A stretch of DNA of 64,000 nucleotides from Pseudomonas brassicacearum (GTDB lineage: Bacteria; Pseudomonadota; Gammaproteobacteria; Pseudomonadales; Pseudomonadaceae). The stretch is taken from positions 5,635,001 through 5,699,000 of the forward strand of contig NZ_CP007410.1 in assembly GCF_000585995.1 (NCBI RefSeq), in the 5' to 3' direction. The notes under the pieces were generated by a model. That model was not told where the DNA came from. It was given only the letters and a program-made list of their open reading frames with translations, and did no database searches. The position numbers and the translations under genes are program-made. Of this stretch, positions 27,763-39,856 are shown one piece after another. The stretch's first letter is position 1. Each line of letters starts with the position of its first letter.

Positions 27763-28248
27763 ATGGAACGCATCTACATCGGCCTGGGCAGCAACCTGGC
27801 CGAACCCGCCGAACAATTGCGCAGTGCCGTCCAGGCGCTGGCGCAACTTGCCGACACCCAGCTGGCGGGCGTTTCAGCGTTCTATCAAAGCGATTCCCTG
27901 CTGCCTGGCCAGCCGCGCTACACCAACGCGGTGGCAGCGCTGGACAGCCGACTGGCGCCGCTGGACCTGCTCGATGCGCTGCAAGCCATCGAAACCGGCC
28001 AAGGCCGTGAACGCCTGGAGCGTTGGGGCCCGCGCACGCTGGACCTGGATATTCTGTTGTTTGGCGATCGCCTGATCGACGAGCCCCGTCTCAAAGTCCC
28101 CCACTACCATATGCAGGCCCGGGCCTTTGTGCTGTATCCCCTGGCGGAACTGGCGCCCACCGACCTGCGCCTGGCCGATGGGCGCTTGCTCAAGGATCTC
28201 CTCGCAGCGTGTCCTTTCATGGGTCTGGAACGCCTGCCTCCCAACTGA
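27763..28248 (+). CDS. folK: 2-amino-4-hydroxy-6-hydroxymethyldihydropteridine pyrophosphokinase
   Basis: FolK (HPPK) transfers pyrophosphate from ATP to the pterin in folate synthesis. The 161-aa protein has IYIGLGSNLAEP at the N-terminus and the signature RWGPRTLDLDILLFGD, with the metal-binding aspartates. It starts 3 bp after pcnB and is followed by a REP pair. Folate and pantothenate genes are commonly adjacent (pcnB-folK-panBCD) in gamma-proteobacteria. Confidence 0.95.
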   Translation: MERIYIGLGSNLAEPAEQLRSAVQALAQLADTQLAGVSAFYQSDSLLPGQPRYTNAVAALDSRLAPLDLLDALQAIETGQGRERLERWGPRTLDLDILLFGDRLIDEPRLKVPHYHMQARAFVLYPLAELAPTDLRLADGRLLKDLLAACPFMGLERLPPN

Positions 28249-28262
28249 CGAAAACCATCCCC

Positions 28263-28352
28263 TGTGGGAGCGAGCTTGCTCGCGATAGCGTCGGATCAGC
28301 CAGCATTGATGTTGACTGACACACCGCTATCGCGAGCAAGCTCGCTCCCACA
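28263..28352. repeat. REP pair (BIME) between folK and panB
   Basis: Two inverted REP units frame a spacer (CGGATCAGCCAGCATTGATG region) very close to those at 19952 and 30711. The remaining 260 bp to panB contain no gene I can support; panB transcription probably starts there. Confidence 0.92.
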
Positions 28353-28612
28353 GGCTCCGGTACCGGACAGTCACATCCGGGACGCTCCCCAAGCTGAAAC
28401 GCATCAGTAACCGCGGTAACACCCGCCGGTAACACATCCAATTGACTTCCCGGCAGCGCCTCACGACTATAGGCGTCCCGTAGCCGCCAACGCGGCGTTA
28501 AAGGGCGCAATCCAGGCCTTACAAGCACCACGCATAGAGGGTGCGCCTGTATAGATGACGATTCATGCGCGTTACTCGCAGTAGCTCAAGAGCGCCTAAT
28601 GAGGACTTTTTC

Positions 28613-29413
28613 ATGCCAGCTATTACCCTGACCACGCTGCAAGGTCTCAAGCAAAAAGGTGAGAAAATCGCCATGCTGACCTGCTATGACGCAACCTTCG
28701 CCCATGCCTGCAACGAGGCCGGTGTCGAAGTGCTGCTGGTGGGCGATTCCCTCGGCATGGTGCTGCAAGGTCACGACAGCACGCTGCCGGTGACCACCGC
28801 CGAGATGGCCTACCATGTGGCCGCCGTCAAACGCGGTAACACCGATGCGTTGATCCTCGCCGACCTGCCGTTCATGGCCTACGCCACCCTCGAACAAACC
28901 ATGACCAACAGCGCCATGCTGATGCAGGCCGGCGCCCACATGGTCAAGGTCGAAGGCGCGTTGTGGCTGGCCGATTCGATTCGGCTGCTGGCTGAACGTG
29001 GTATCCCGGTATGCGCGCACCTGGGCCTGACACCCCAGGCGGTGAACATTCTCGGGGGCTACAAGGTTCAGGGCCGCAATGAGAACCAGGCACGGCAGAT
29101 GCGCGCCGATGCCATTGCCTTGGAACAGGCTGGCGCCGCGATGTTGCTGCTCGAATGCGTACCCAGCGAGCTGGCGGAAGAAATCACCCAGGCGGTGAAG
29201 ATCCCGGTGATCGGGATCGGCGCCGGCCACGCCACCGACGGTCAGGTGCTGGTCCTGCACGACATGCTCGGGCTGTCGATCACCGGTCGCGTGCCCAAGT
29301 TCGTGAAGAACTTCATGGTTGGGCAAACCTCCATCCAAGCGGCCCTGAGCGCCTACGTCGCGCAAGTCAAGGCGGCGACCTTCCCAGGCGTTGAACACGG
29401 ATTCTCGGCATGA
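28613..29413 (+). CDS. panB: 3-methyl-2-oxobutanoate hydroxymethyltransferase
   Basis: PanB makes ketopantoate, the first step of pantothenate synthesis. The 266-residue protein has the (beta/alpha)8 signatures [18 protein letters not shown] and [20 protein letters not shown], with the metal-ligand aspartates, then GAHMVKVEG and [20 protein letters not shown] Met 48 bp upstream is in frame but adds unrelated sequence; [10 protein letters not shown] has a GAGG Shine-Dalgarno. It overlaps panC by 4 bp (ATGA). Confidence 0.96.
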   Translation: MPAITLTTLQGLKQKGEKIAMLTCYDATFAHACNEAGVEVLLVGDSLGMVLQGHDSTLPVTTAEMAYHVAAVKRGNTDALILADLPFMAYATLEQTMTNSAMLMQAGAHMVKVEGALWLADSIRLLAERGIPVCAHLGLTPQAVNILGGYKVQGRNENQARQMRADAIALEQAGAAMLLLECVPSELAEEITQAVKIPVIGIGAGHATDGQVLVLHDMLGLSITGRVPKFVKNFMVGQTSIQAALSAYVAQVKAATFPGVEHGFSA

Positions 29414-30270
29414 ACACCGTCAAAACCGTACGTGAACTGCGGGCCGCCGTGGCCCGTGCCCGGGGCGAAGGCAAACGCATCGCGTTCGTGCCAACCATGG
29501 GCAACCTGCACAGCGGTCATGTGGCGCTGGTGACCAAGGCGGCGCAGCGGGCCGACTTCGTGGTCACCAGCATTTTCGTCAATCCGCTGCAATTCGGCGC
29601 CGGCGAAGACCTGGACAAATACCCCCGCACCCTCGCGGCCGACCAGGAGAAACTGCTCCAGGCCGGCTGCCACCTGCTGTTCGCCCCCAGTGTCGAAGAG
29701 ATGTACCCCGACGGCATGGCCGGGCAGACACGGGTCAGCGTCCCGCAGTTGTCCGAAGGCCTGTGCGGCGCCAGTCGCCCCGGGCATTTCGAGGGCGTGG
29801 CAACGGTGGTCAGCAAGTTGTTCAACATGGTCCAACCTGACCTGGCGGTGTTTGGCCAGAAAGACTTCCAGCAACTGGCGGTGATTCGCGCGCTGGTCCA
29901 TGACCTGAACATGCCGATCCAGATCATCGGCGAACCCACCGTGCGCGCCGAGGATGGCCTGGCGCTGTCGTCGCGCAACGGCTTCCTCAGCCCAGAGCAA
30001 CGCGCTATCGCGCCCGTGGTCTACCGCAGCCTGAGCCAGATGGCCGAGGCGATCCGCCAGGGGCGGCGGGATTTCCCGGCATTGGTTGCCGAGCAGATCA
30101 AGCAACTCGAGGCCGCCGGCCTGCGTCCCGATTACCTGGAAGTCCGTCACGCCAAGACCTTGCGCCCGGCGTTGAGCGAGGACCGCGACCTGGTGATTCT
30201 GATAGCAGCATTCCTGGGCACCACGCGGCTGATCGACAACCTGCACCTGGACCTCGACGCCCCCGTCTGA
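29410..30270 (+). CDS. panC: Pantothenate synthetase
   Basis: PanC joins pantoate and beta-alanine using ATP. The 286-aa enzyme has the adenylation motifs [16 protein letters not shown] (HIGH-like), [17 protein letters not shown] and [10 protein letters not shown] (KMSKS-like). It is the middle gene of panBCD: its start overlaps panB, and panD follows after 30 bp. Confidence 0.97.
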   Translation: MNTVKTVRELRAAVARARGEGKRIAFVPTMGNLHSGHVALVTKAAQRADFVVTSIFVNPLQFGAGEDLDKYPRTLAADQEKLLQAGCHLLFAPSVEEMYPDGMAGQTRVSVPQLSEGLCGASRPGHFEGVATVVSKLFNMVQPDLAVFGQKDFQQLAVIRALVHDLNMPIQIIGEPTVRAEDGLALSSRNGFLSPEQRAIAPVVYRSLSQMAEAIRQGRRDFPALVAEQIKQLEAAGLRPDYLEVRHAKTLRPALSEDRDLVILIAAFLGTTRLIDNLHLDLDAPV

Positions 30271-30300
30271 ACGTCGCCAAACAAGCTGAAGGAAACCCTC

Positions 30301-30681
30301 ATGCACACCATCATGCTCAAGGCCAAGCTGCACCGCGCCGAAGTCACTCACGCCGTCCTCGATTACGAAGGCTCCTGCGCCATCGATGGTGAATGGCTGG
30401 ACCTGTCGGGTATCCGTGAGTACGAACAGATCCAGATCTATAACGTCGACAACGGCGAGCGCTTCACCACCTATGCCATCCGTGGCGAGGAAGGTTCGCG
30501 GATGATCTCGGTCAACGGTGCCGCGGCGCACAAGGCCAAGGTCGGTGACCGCGTCATCATCTGCGCCTATGCCCACTACAGCGAAGCCGAACTACTCAAC
30601 TTCAAGCCCCGCATGCTGTACATGGCCCCGGGCAACGAGCTGAGCCACACCAGCAACGCCATCCCGGTTCAGGTTGCCTGA
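30301..30681 (+). CDS. panD: Aspartate 1-decarboxylase precursor
   Basis: PanD produces beta-alanine for pantothenate. The 126-aa precursor self-cleaves at Gly24-Ser25 (YEGSCAIDG) to form the pyruvoyl cofactor on Ser25; the following [14 protein letters not shown] and [10 protein letters not shown] segments match the family. It completes panBCD, so substrates for PanC are made from one transcript. Confidence 0.97.
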   Translation: MHTIMLKAKLHRAEVTHAVLDYEGSCAIDGEWLDLSGIREYEQIQIYNVDNGERFTTYAIRGEEGSRMISVNGAAAHKAKVGDRVIICAYAHYSEAELLNFKPRMLYMAPGNELSHTSNAIPVQVA

Positions 30682-30710
30682 TCGAACCGACCTGCTTAAC
30701 CACTTCCCCC

Positions 30711-30800
30711 TGTGGGAGCGAGCTTGCTCGCGATAGCGGTAGACCAGTTGATAGAGATGCCGACTGACACACCGCTATCGCGAGCAAGCTCGCTCCCACA
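30711..30800. repeat. REP pair (BIME) between panD and pgi
   Basis: Two inverted REP units, TGTGGGAGCGAGCTTGCTCG and complement, with a 36-base spacer. The rest of the gap, to 31044, is probably pgi promoter DNA (AT-rich TTGTATAAAAAAGTAC at 30865), with no gene. Confidence 0.92.
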
Positions 30801-31044
30801 ATGAGTACTCAGTGTTAGGAAGATGCCTTTACTCTTCCGTCTGTCGGCCCATTCCCTCCCCTGTTGTATAAAAAAGTACCGGGAACCGGTCTGACAAAGT
30901 CAAGACAGATCGCAACGCGAGGTTTACTGTAGTCGCCCTGCGCCAAAAGATCGTGTCGACGCAGTTGTCCGGACGCCCACCTCGGGCCGGGCCGGAATTT
31001 TTAGTGTACAAAAGGTCGTTCAAGTAAAAAGGAAACCCGCAGCG

Positions 31045-32709
31045 ATGGCGTATTACCGAACCCCTCATGACGTGACCGCTCTGCCTGCCTGGCAAGCGCT
31101 GAATGACCACCGCAAAGCCATGCAGGATTTCAGCATGCGCGAAGCGTTCAATGCCGATCCGCAGCGTTTCAGCCAATTCACCCTGTCGAGCTGCGGCTTG
31201 TTTCTCGACTATTCAAAAAACCTGATCAACGCCCAGACCCGCGACCTGCTGGTGGGCCTGGCCAATGAAGTCGACCTCAAGGGCGCCATCAAGTCGCTGT
31301 TCGAAGGCGAAATCGTCAACGCCTCCGAAGGCCGCCCTGCCCTGCACACCGCCCTGCGTCGGCCGGTGGGCGATAAATTGCTGGTCAATGGCGTCAACGT
31401 GATGCCGGACGTGCACAAAGTGCTGAACCAGATCACCGATCTGGTGGGCCGCATTCACGACGGCCTGTGGCGCGGCTACACCGAGAAACCGATCACCGAC
31501 GTGGTGAACATCGGCATCGGCGGTTCCTTCCTCGGCCCAGAGCTGGTGTCCGAAGCGCTGTTGTCCTACGCGCATAAGGGCGTTCGCTGCCACTACCTGG
31601 CGAACATCGATGGCAGTGAGTTCCACGAACTGACCATGAAACTGCGCGCCGAGACCACGCTGTTCATCGTCTCGTCGAAATCCTTCAACACCCTCGAAAC
31701 CCTGAAGAACGCCCAGGCCGCTCGCGCCTGGTACCTGGCCCAGGGCGGTTCCGAGGCAGAGCTGTATCGCCATTTCATCGCGGTATCGAGCAACAACGCC
31801 GCCGCCGTGGCCTTCGGCATCCGCGAAGAAAACATCTTCCCGATGTGGGACTGGGTTGGCGGGCGTTACTCGCTGTGGTCCGCCATCGGTTTGCCGATTG
31901 CCCTGGCCATCGGCATGTCGAACTTCAAGGAATTGCTCTCCGGGGCCTATTCCATGGACCAGCACTTCCAGAGCGCACCGTTCGAACAGAACATGCCGGT
32001 GCTGCTGGCGCTGCTGGGCGTGTGGTACGGCAACTTCTGGGGCGCGCAAAGCCACGCGATCCTGCCGTACGACCATTACCTGCGCAACATCACCAAGCAT
32101 TTGCAGCAGCTGGACATGGAATCCAACGGCAAGAGCGTGCGCCAGGACGGCACCCCCGTATCGACCGACACGGGCCCAGTGATCTGGGGCGGCGTCGGTT
32201 GCAACGGTCAGCACGCTTACCATCAGTTGCTGCACCAAGGCACCCAGTTGATCCCGGCCGACTTCATCGTGCCGATTGTCAGCTTCAACCCGGTGTCCGA
32301 TCACCACCAGTGGCTGTACGCCAACTGCCTGTCCCAGAGCCAGGCACTGATGCTGGGCAAGACCCGCGCCGAAGCCGAAGCTGAGCTGCGGGACAAGGGC
32401 GCGAGCGAAGAAGACGTGCAGAAACTGGCGTCTCACAAGGTGATCCCGGGCAACCGTCCGAGCAACACCCTGGTGGTCGAACGCATCAGCCCACGTCGCC
32501 TTGGCGCACTGGTGGCGCTGTATGAACACAAGGTGTTCGTGCAAAGCGTGGTCTGGGGCATCAACGCCTTCGACCAATGGGGCGTGGAGTTGGGCAAGGA
32601 GCTGGGCAAAGGTGTCTACAACCGTCTGGTGGGCAGCGAAGAAAGCCCGGCCGAGGATGCCTCGACCCAGGGTTTGATCAACTACTTCCGCGGGCGTCAT
32701 CGCGGCTGA
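31045..32709 (+). CDS. pgi: Glucose-6-phosphate isomerase
   Basis: Pgi interconverts glucose-6-phosphate and fructose-6-phosphate; in pseudomonads it serves mainly gluconeogenesis and Entner-Doudoroff cycling. The 554-aa enzyme has [15 protein letters not shown], the phosphosugar-binding [13 protein letters not shown], the active-site [13 protein letters not shown] and the C-terminal signature with catalytic Lys near [26 protein letters not shown] precedes the ATG. It stands alone between REP pairs. Confidence 0.97.
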   Translation: MAYYRTPHDVTALPAWQALNDHRKAMQDFSMREAFNADPQRFSQFTLSSCGLFLDYSKNLINAQTRDLLVGLANEVDLKGAIKSLFEGEIVNASEGRPALHTALRRPVGDKLLVNGVNVMPDVHKVLNQITDLVGRIHDGLWRGYTEKPITDVVNIGIGGSFLGPELVSEALLSYAHKGVRCHYLANIDGSEFHELTMKLRAETTLFIVSSKSFNTLETLKNAQAARAWYLAQGGSEAELYRHFIAVSSNNAAAVAFGIREENIFPMWDWVGGRYSLWSAIGLPIALAIGMSNFKELLSGAYSMDQHFQSAPFEQNMPVLLALLGVWYGNFWGAQSHAILPYDHYLRNITKHLQQLDMESNGKSVRQDGTPVSTDTGPVIWGGVGCNGQHAYHQLLHQGTQLIPADFIVPIVSFNPVSDHHQWLYANCLSQSQALMLGKTRAEAEAELRDKGASEEDVQKLASHKVIPGNRPSNTLVVERISPRRLGALVALYEHKVFVQSVVWGINAFDQWGVELGKELGKGVYNRLVGSEESPAEDASTQGLINYFRGRHRG

Positions 32710-32729
32710 TCTTGAGGTTGCACTGCCCT

Positions 32730-32818
32730 TGTGGGAGCGGGCTTGCTCGCGAAGACGGTGTGTCAGTTGCCATTCATGTGTCTGACACACCGCTTTCGCG
32801 AGCAAGCCCGCTCCCACA
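32730..32818. repeat. REP pair (BIME) between pgi and acsA
   Basis: Two inverted units of the variant GTGGGAGCGGGCTTGCTCGC, in which a stem base pair has changed on both sides (GAGC/GCTC to GGGC/GCCC), with a ~38-base spacer. Confidence 0.92.
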
Positions 32819-32876
32819 ATGACTCCATGTACAACTTGAACTCGATATTCGCAGGGCGCATCTTTATGACTTGTCG

Positions 32877-32894
32877 CAAAAACAAGAATAAGGA
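32877..32894 (+). promoter_or_regulatory. Crc/Hfq-type A-rich motif at the acsA ribosome binding site
   Basis: CAAAAACAAGAATAAGGA lies 7 bp before the acsA ATG and merges with its Shine-Dalgarno sequence. It fits the AAnAAnAA pattern bound by Hfq/Crc, like the motifs in CrcZ from this same window. Translational repression on preferred carbon sources is inferred. Confidence 0.65.
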
Positions 32895-32900
32895 ACCGTC

Positions 32901-34838
<1,938 letters not shown>

Positions 34839-34910
34839 GCCAGGCGACTCGGCCCCCCGAGGCACCGAGTCCCTGTGGTGAAGGGATTCATCTGTGGCGA
34901 GGCTTTTATC

Positions 34911-35041
34911 TGTGGCGAGGGGATTTATCCCCGTTGGGCTGCGCAGCAGCCCCCTACAGCAAGCGAGGTCTGGCTGACACTCCGAGTAGTCAGATCTTAG
35001 GGCTGCTGCGCAGCCCAGCGGGGATAAATCCCCTCGCCACA
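34911..35041. repeat. Inverted repeat of the GTGGCGAGGGGATTTATCCCC family
   Basis: Arms of about 40 bases (34911-34952 and 35000-35041) are near-perfect inverted complements, each made of a GGGGATTTATCCCC hairpin and a GGCTGCGCAGCAGCC hairpin. An extra partial unit (TGTGGCGAGGCTTTTATC) precedes it at about 34893. It fills most of the gap between acsA and the methyltransferase gene. Confidence 0.9.
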
Positions 35042-35151
35042 AATGAATCCCCCACAGGTCGGTGCCCGGCTTCACATGCGTATGCAATCCCCAACCCGGG
35101 TTTGCAGAACTGCTAAACTCCCGCGCCTCATTTCTCTAAGGCGCGCCCGGC

Positions 35152-36168
35152 ATGTCTTCCTTGAATCAGGCGCTGCGCGCCGCCCTCGACCAGCGTCAGG
35201 ACCTGCTCGGCCAATTGCACCAGCAAGGCACCGATTGCTATCGCCTGTTCCACGGCAGCCAGGAAGGCGCGCCCGGCCTGACCGTCGACCGCTACGGCCC
35301 GCAACTGCTGGTGCAGAGCTTCCACCAATCGCTGGAGCGCGAGGCCTTGCTGCAACTGCACGGCATCGTCAACGAACGCCTGGGCCTGGACACCCTGCTG
35401 GTCTACAACGACCGTGCCCGGGGCAATTCGCGCATAGACCGTCAGGACACTGTCTATCAAGCCGACGCAGCCGCCCTGCAAGACCTTATCGGCCATGAAT
35501 GGGGCCTGAACTACCGCGTTCGTGGACGCCATGCCGGGCAGGACCCGCTGCTGTTCCTCGACCTGCGCAACGCCCGGGGCTGGGTCAAGGCACACAGCCG
35601 CAACAAAAGCGTGCTGAACCTGTTCGCCTACACCTGCGGCGTCGGCCTGAGCGCTGCGGCCGGTGGAGCACGGGAGGTGTGCAACCTGGACTTCGCCGAA
35701 GGCAACCTGGCGGTGGGGCGCGAAAACGGCTTGCTGAACCCTGATTTGCCCGCCATGGAATTCGTGCAGTCGGATTACTTCCCGGCGATCCGCCAACTGG
35801 CCGGCCTGCCCATCAGCCAGCGACGCGGGCAAAAACTGCCCAGCTACGTGCGCCTGGAACAACGCCAGTACGACCTGGTGCTGCTCGATCCGCCGGCCTG
35901 GGCCAAGAGTGCTTTCGGCACCGTCGACCTGTTGCGCGACTACCAAAGCCTGCTCAAACCGGCACTGCTGACCACCGCCGACGATGGCGTGCTGATTTGC
36001 TGCAACAACCTGGCAAAAGTCTCCATGGACGACTGGCGTGAACAGGTGTTGCGTTGCGCCGAAAAGGCCGGCCGCCCGGTACGCGAATGGAGCGTGCTGA
36101 CGCCCGGCAGCGATTTCCCCTCCCTGGACCAGCAACCGCCGCTCAAGACGCTGGTCCTCCAGCTCTAA
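35152..36168 (+). CDS. Class I SAM-dependent methyltransferase, RlmI-like
   Basis: The 338-aa protein resembles the RlmI/RlmK 23S rRNA (cytosine-C5) methyltransferase group. GAPGLTVDRYGPQLLVQSFHQSLE is an EEHEE-type domain; the SAM-binding segment is VLNLFAYTCGVGLSAAAGGA, and the catalytic DPPAW motif is LLDPPAWAKSAFG. The N-terminal PUA domain of RlmI is missing, so the RNA target may differ. It is monocistronic, with a start about 10 bp after TCTCTAAGGCG. Confidence 0.82.
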   Translation: MSSLNQALRAALDQRQDLLGQLHQQGTDCYRLFHGSQEGAPGLTVDRYGPQLLVQSFHQSLEREALLQLHGIVNERLGLDTLLVYNDRARGNSRIDRQDTVYQADAAALQDLIGHEWGLNYRVRGRHAGQDPLLFLDLRNARGWVKAHSRNKSVLNLFAYTCGVGLSAAAGGAREVCNLDFAEGNLAVGRENGLLNPDLPAMEFVQSDYFPAIRQLAGLPISQRRGQKLPSYVRLEQRQYDLVLLDPPAWAKSAFGTVDLLRDYQSLLKPALLTTADDGVLICCNNLAKVSMDDWREQVLRCAEKAGRPVREWSVLTPGSDFPSLDQQPPLKTLVLQL

Positions 36169-36275
36169 GCCAAGCTCAGAATTCTTACGCAAAAAACGGA
36201 CAAATCTCTTAAATCACAGTGGCTTCGGAACCGTAAACGCATGCCATACTCCAAGGCACTCCGAATTCACACTAG

Positions 36276-39221
36276 ATGAAGCCGCACATGCCCAAAGGAT
36301 TGATACGCGCTTTCGGCGCCCTGTTGACCGTACTGGCCCTCTACAGCCTGTTGGGTTTTCTGATACTGCCGGGCGTCGCCTTGCGGATCGCCAATCAGCA
36401 ATTGGCCGCGCATGCGACGATGCCGGCCCAGATCCAACGCATCGAACTCAACCCTTTCAGCCTTGAAGTCACCCTTTGGGGCCTGAATATCGGCGAACCG
36501 GGCAAGGAACAGGTCGGCTTCGAACGGCTCTACGCCAACCTGCAACTCGACAGCCTATGGTCCGGCGCCCTGCACCTGACCGATATCGAGCTGGACAAGC
36601 CCAAGACCGAAGTCATGTTCGACAAGGGCGGCCAGTTGAACCTGTTGGGCCTGTTCAAGCTCCCCGCCAGCGAACCAACGCCCGCCGATCCCGAGGCCAA
36701 GCCGTTCCCCCTGCGGGTCGATCGCATCAAGTTGGCCGGCGGTTATGTGCATTTCCAGGACTTGCGCCCCAGCGAGCCCATCGAATTTCTCTACGACACC
36801 CTCGATTTCGAGCTGAAGAACCTCAGTACCCTGCCCGACGACAACGCCGACATGACCCTGGTGGCCGCCGGCCCCGAAGGCGGACAGATCGACTGGACCG
36901 GTAATTTCAGCCTCACGCCGATTGCCTCCGAAGGTACCCTCAAGGTGACCGGCGGCCAGATGAAAGCCTGGTGGCCCTACGTGCGCGACGCGGTACCGCT
37001 GGTATTGGAAAACGGCGTCCTGAACCTCAGCACCGACTACAAGCTCAACCTGGCCAAGGGCACCGAACTGCTGCTCAGCAACGCCGCGGTCAGTGTCGCG
37101 CCCTTCTCCATCAAGGCGCCCGATGGCCGTCCACTGGTGAAACTCGAACGCCTGGATGTCAGTGAAACCACGGTGGACCTGGCCAAGCAGCAAGTGGTGG
37201 TGGGCAAGATCCGCAGCCAGAAGCTGGAAACCTGGGCCGCTCGCGAGGCAGACGGGCAACTGGACTGGCAGAAGCTCTTCGCCAGCCAGCCGGCCAAACC
37301 GCAGGTCAAGGCGGAACCGGCATCCGCCCCGGCCGCCGCCGATTCGCCAAAACCTGAACCGGCGCCTCCCAGCAAACCGTGGCAGGTGCTGTTGAAAGAC
37401 GTGCAACTGCGTGACTACCAGGTGCACCTGGCCGACCGCCAGGCGCAGCCCGCCGTGGCACTCGACGTCGGCCCTCTGAACCTCGACCTGCAGAACTACG
37501 ACACCCTCAACGGCTCGCCCTTCAGCCTCAAGCTGGACACCGGCCTGGGTAAGCAAGGCAAGATCCTGGCCGACGGCGAGGTCAACCTGAACCCGATCAG
37601 CGCCCGGCTCAAGGTCAAGACCCAGGACATCGACCTGCGGGTTGCCCAGTCGTATATCAACCCGTTCATTCGCCTGGAGCTACGCTCCGGGATGCTTGGC
37701 AGCGATCTGGCGGTAGACCTCAAGAGCACCGAACCGCTGGCATTCGCGGTCACCGGTCGCGCCCAGGTCGATCAGTTGCACACCCTCGACACCCTAAAGA
37801 CCCGCGACTTCCTCAAGTGGCAGCGTCTGGTGCTCGAAGGCCTCAATTATCAGCACGGTGACAGCCTGTCCATCGACAAGGTCAACCTGTTCCAGCCTTA
37901 CGCGCGCTTCATGATCAACGACGACCGCACCACCAACGTCGATGACCTGCTGATCCCACAACCGGCCGACAGTGGCGCAAAGAGCACTGCGGCAAAACCG
38001 AAGTCCCAGGAAAAACCGCTGGGCATCCACATCGGCGGCATCGCCATCAACGACGGTTCGGCCAACTTCGCCGACTTCAGCCTGACACCCAACTTCGCCA
38101 CGGCTATCCAACAGCTCAACGGTGCGATCGGCACGATCGACAGTCGCCAGGCCAAACCGGCGACCGTGGACGTCAAGGGCAAGGTCGACCGCTACGCGCC
38201 TGTCACCATCAAGGGCGCGCTGAACCCCTTCGACCCGATGGCCAGCCTCGACATCGCCACCAGTTTCAAACGGGTCGAGCTGACGACCCTTACGCCCTAC
38301 TCCGGCAAGTTCGCCGGCTATCGCATCCGCAAGGGCCGGCTCAATCTCGATTTGCACTACCGCATCACCAAAGGCCAGCTCCAGGCGGAAAACAAAGTGG
38401 TGGTCGAGCAACTGCAACTGGGAGAAAAAGTCGACAGCCCGGACGCCGTGAGCCTGCCGCTGAAACTGGCCATCGCGTTGCTCAAGGATTCCGAGGGCAG
38501 GATTTCCATCGAACTGCCGGTCACCGGCAACCTCAACGATCCCCAATTCAGTGTCATGCCGATTGTCTGGCAGACCCTGCGCAACCTGGTGGTCCGGGCG
38601 GCCCAGGCGCCGTTCAAACTTATCGGCGGGCTGGTGGCCGGTGGTGGTTCGGAGGACCTGGGCAGTGTGTCGTTCGCGCCGGGCTCCAGCGATCTGAGCA
38701 AGGAAAACGAAGGTGTATTGCTGAAACTGTCCGAAGCCCTCGGCAAGCGTCCGGAGCTGCGCCTGGAGATCGAAGGCACCGCCGCCGAAGGCAGCGACGG
38801 CCCTCTGCTTGCCGCCCAGCGCCTGGAGCGCGAATACCAGTACAACTACTACAAGATGCTCCAGCGCCGAGGCGACAAAGTGCCGGCCCAGGCCTCGCTG
38901 TTGGAGGTGCCCGAGGATGAAAAACCACCGCTGCTCGAAGGCATCTATCGCACGCGCCTCAAGACCCAGCCACCGGCTGAATGGACCCAATTGGATAAAA
39001 AGGCGCGTATCGAGAAACTGCGCGAAGGCGTGATCAAGTTCTGGAGCGGCAGTGACGTGCTCTTGCGCCAACTGGGGCAAGAGCGGGCCAGCAGCATCAA
39101 GGACTTCCTGGTGGACAAGGGCCGCCTCGCCGACGACCGCGTGTACTTCATCGACGCCAGCCTCGGCCAGGCCGAAAGCGACGGTCGCGTGATTACCCCA
39201 CTGCATCTGGATGCTGAATGA
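36276..39221 (+). CDS. DUF748 (AsmA-like) envelope protein
   Basis: This 981-residue protein has one N-terminal membrane helix (about residues 12-32: FGALLTVLALYSLLGFLILPG) and then a very long beta-rich periplasmic region with repeated LxLxNL/VDLKS patterns, as in AsmA/DUF748 proteins thought to help move lipids between membranes. Near residue 800 VSFAPGSSDLSKENEGVLLKLSEALGKRPELRLEIEG resembles an OmpA-like segment. A Pro/Ala-rich linker occurs around residues 345-365. The downstream DUF2845 gene starts 2 bp after its stop. Confidence 0.82.
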   Translation: MKPHMPKGLIRAFGALLTVLALYSLLGFLILPGVALRIANQQLAAHATMPAQIQRIELNPFSLEVTLWGLNIGEPGKEQVGFERLYANLQLDSLWSGALHLTDIELDKPKTEVMFDKGGQLNLLGLFKLPASEPTPADPEAKPFPLRVDRIKLAGGYVHFQDLRPSEPIEFLYDTLDFELKNLSTLPDDNADMTLVAAGPEGGQIDWTGNFSLTPIASEGTLKVTGGQMKAWWPYVRDAVPLVLENGVLNLSTDYKLNLAKGTELLLSNAAVSVAPFSIKAPDGRPLVKLERLDVSETTVDLAKQQVVVGKIRSQKLETWAAREADGQLDWQKLFASQPAKPQVKAEPASAPAAADSPKPEPAPPSKPWQVLLKDVQLRDYQVHLADRQAQPAVALDVGPLNLDLQNYDTLNGSPFSLKLDTGLGKQGKILADGEVNLNPISARLKVKTQDIDLRVAQSYINPFIRLELRSGMLGSDLAVDLKSTEPLAFAVTGRAQVDQLHTLDTLKTRDFLKWQRLVLEGLNYQHGDSLSIDKVNLFQPYARFMINDDRTTNVDDLLIPQPADSGAKSTAAKPKSQEKPLGIHIGGIAINDGSANFADFSLTPNFATAIQQLNGAIGTIDSRQAKPATVDVKGKVDRYAPVTIKGALNPFDPMASLDIATSFKRVELTTLTPYSGKFAGYRIRKGRLNLDLHYRITKGQLQAENKVVVEQLQLGEKVDSPDAVSLPLKLAIALLKDSEGRISIELPVTGNLNDPQFSVMPIVWQTLRNLVVRAAQAPFKLIGGLVAGGGSEDLGSVSFAPGSSDLSKENEGVLLKLSEALGKRPELRLEIEGTAAEGSDGPLLAAQRLEREYQYNYYKMLQRRGDKVPAQASLLEVPEDEKPPLLEGIYRTRLKTQPPAEWTQLDKKARIEKLREGVIKFWSGSDVLLRQLGQERASSIKDFLVDKGRLADDRVYFIDASLGQAESDGRVITPLHLDAE

Positions 39222-39222
39222 C

Positions 39223-39519
39223 ATGAAGCGTTTGTATGGGCTCAGCCTGGGTCTACTGCTCGTCGCAGGCCAAGCGTCGGCAGCCGATACGCTGCGTTGC
39301 GGCAGCCAGTTGATCAGCGTCGGCGACCGCTCGAGCGAAGTGCTGCAAAAGTGCGGGCAGCCAGTGGCGCGGGATGACTTGGGCTATAAACGCAGTGTCA
39401 ATCGCCGGGAAGAATATCCGGTGGAGGAATGGACCTACGGCCCCAACAGCGGCATGTACCAGTACCTGCGTTTCGAAGGCAATCGGCTGGTGCAGATCAC
39501 CAGCAAGCGGGGGCGCTGA
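39223..39519 (+). CDS. DUF2845 secreted protein
   Basis: The 98-aa product has a Sec signal (MKRLYGLSLGLLLVAGQASA) followed by the DUF2845 core TLRCGSQLISVGDRSSEVLQKCGQPVARDD, in which two Cys probably form a disulfide in the periplasm, and EEWTYGPNSGMYQYLRFEGNRLVQI. Function is unknown. It is co-transcribed with the DUF748 gene. An in-frame Met four codons upstream overlaps that gene and is less likely. Confidence 0.82.
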   Translation: MKRLYGLSLGLLLVAGQASAADTLRCGSQLISVGDRSSEVLQKCGQPVARDDLGYKRSVNRREEYPVEEWTYGPNSGMYQYLRFEGNRLVQITSKRGR

Positions 39520-39565
39520 GCGGCCACTGCACAATGGCGACATGTGGGTTGATTGTGCCGACGTC

Positions 39566-39651
39566 TTCGCGAGCAAGCCCGCTCCCACAGTAGACCGAGT
39601 TCGTTCAGGAAGAATGCGATCAAAATGTGGGAGCGGGCTTGCTCGCGAAAA
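39566..39651. repeat. REP pair in outward orientation
   Basis: The units (TTCGCGAGCAAGCCCGCTCC and GGAGCGGGCTTGCTCGCGAA) are in the opposite relative order from most pairs in the window, with a 35-base spacer. The gap around it (39520-39856) otherwise holds only the hairpin at 39718. Confidence 0.88.
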
Positions 39652-39717
39652 AGGCGACTCGGTTTATCAGGCGTGCCACGCATACCAGCCCTCGCACCTT
39701 TGTATCCCTGAATAGAA

Positions 39718-39747
39718 CAGGCCCCCGGCACGAATGCCGGGGGCCTG
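39718..39747. terminator. Strong 13-bp hairpin between convergent genes
   Basis: CAGGCCCCCGGCA-CGAA-TGCCGGGGGCCTG is a perfect stem with a tetraloop but no T tract on either side. It probably helps separate the DUF2845 and BON genes. Confidence 0.6.
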
Positions 39748-39856
39748 TAATGGCCACATCCGTGTGGCCTTTCGCATGAACTCCAAAGCAACGGCAAACG
39801 TATATCTAGGCCCGCTTGCCGCGCCTTCTCCCAGTCCAGGCGAGAAGTCTTAAGCC

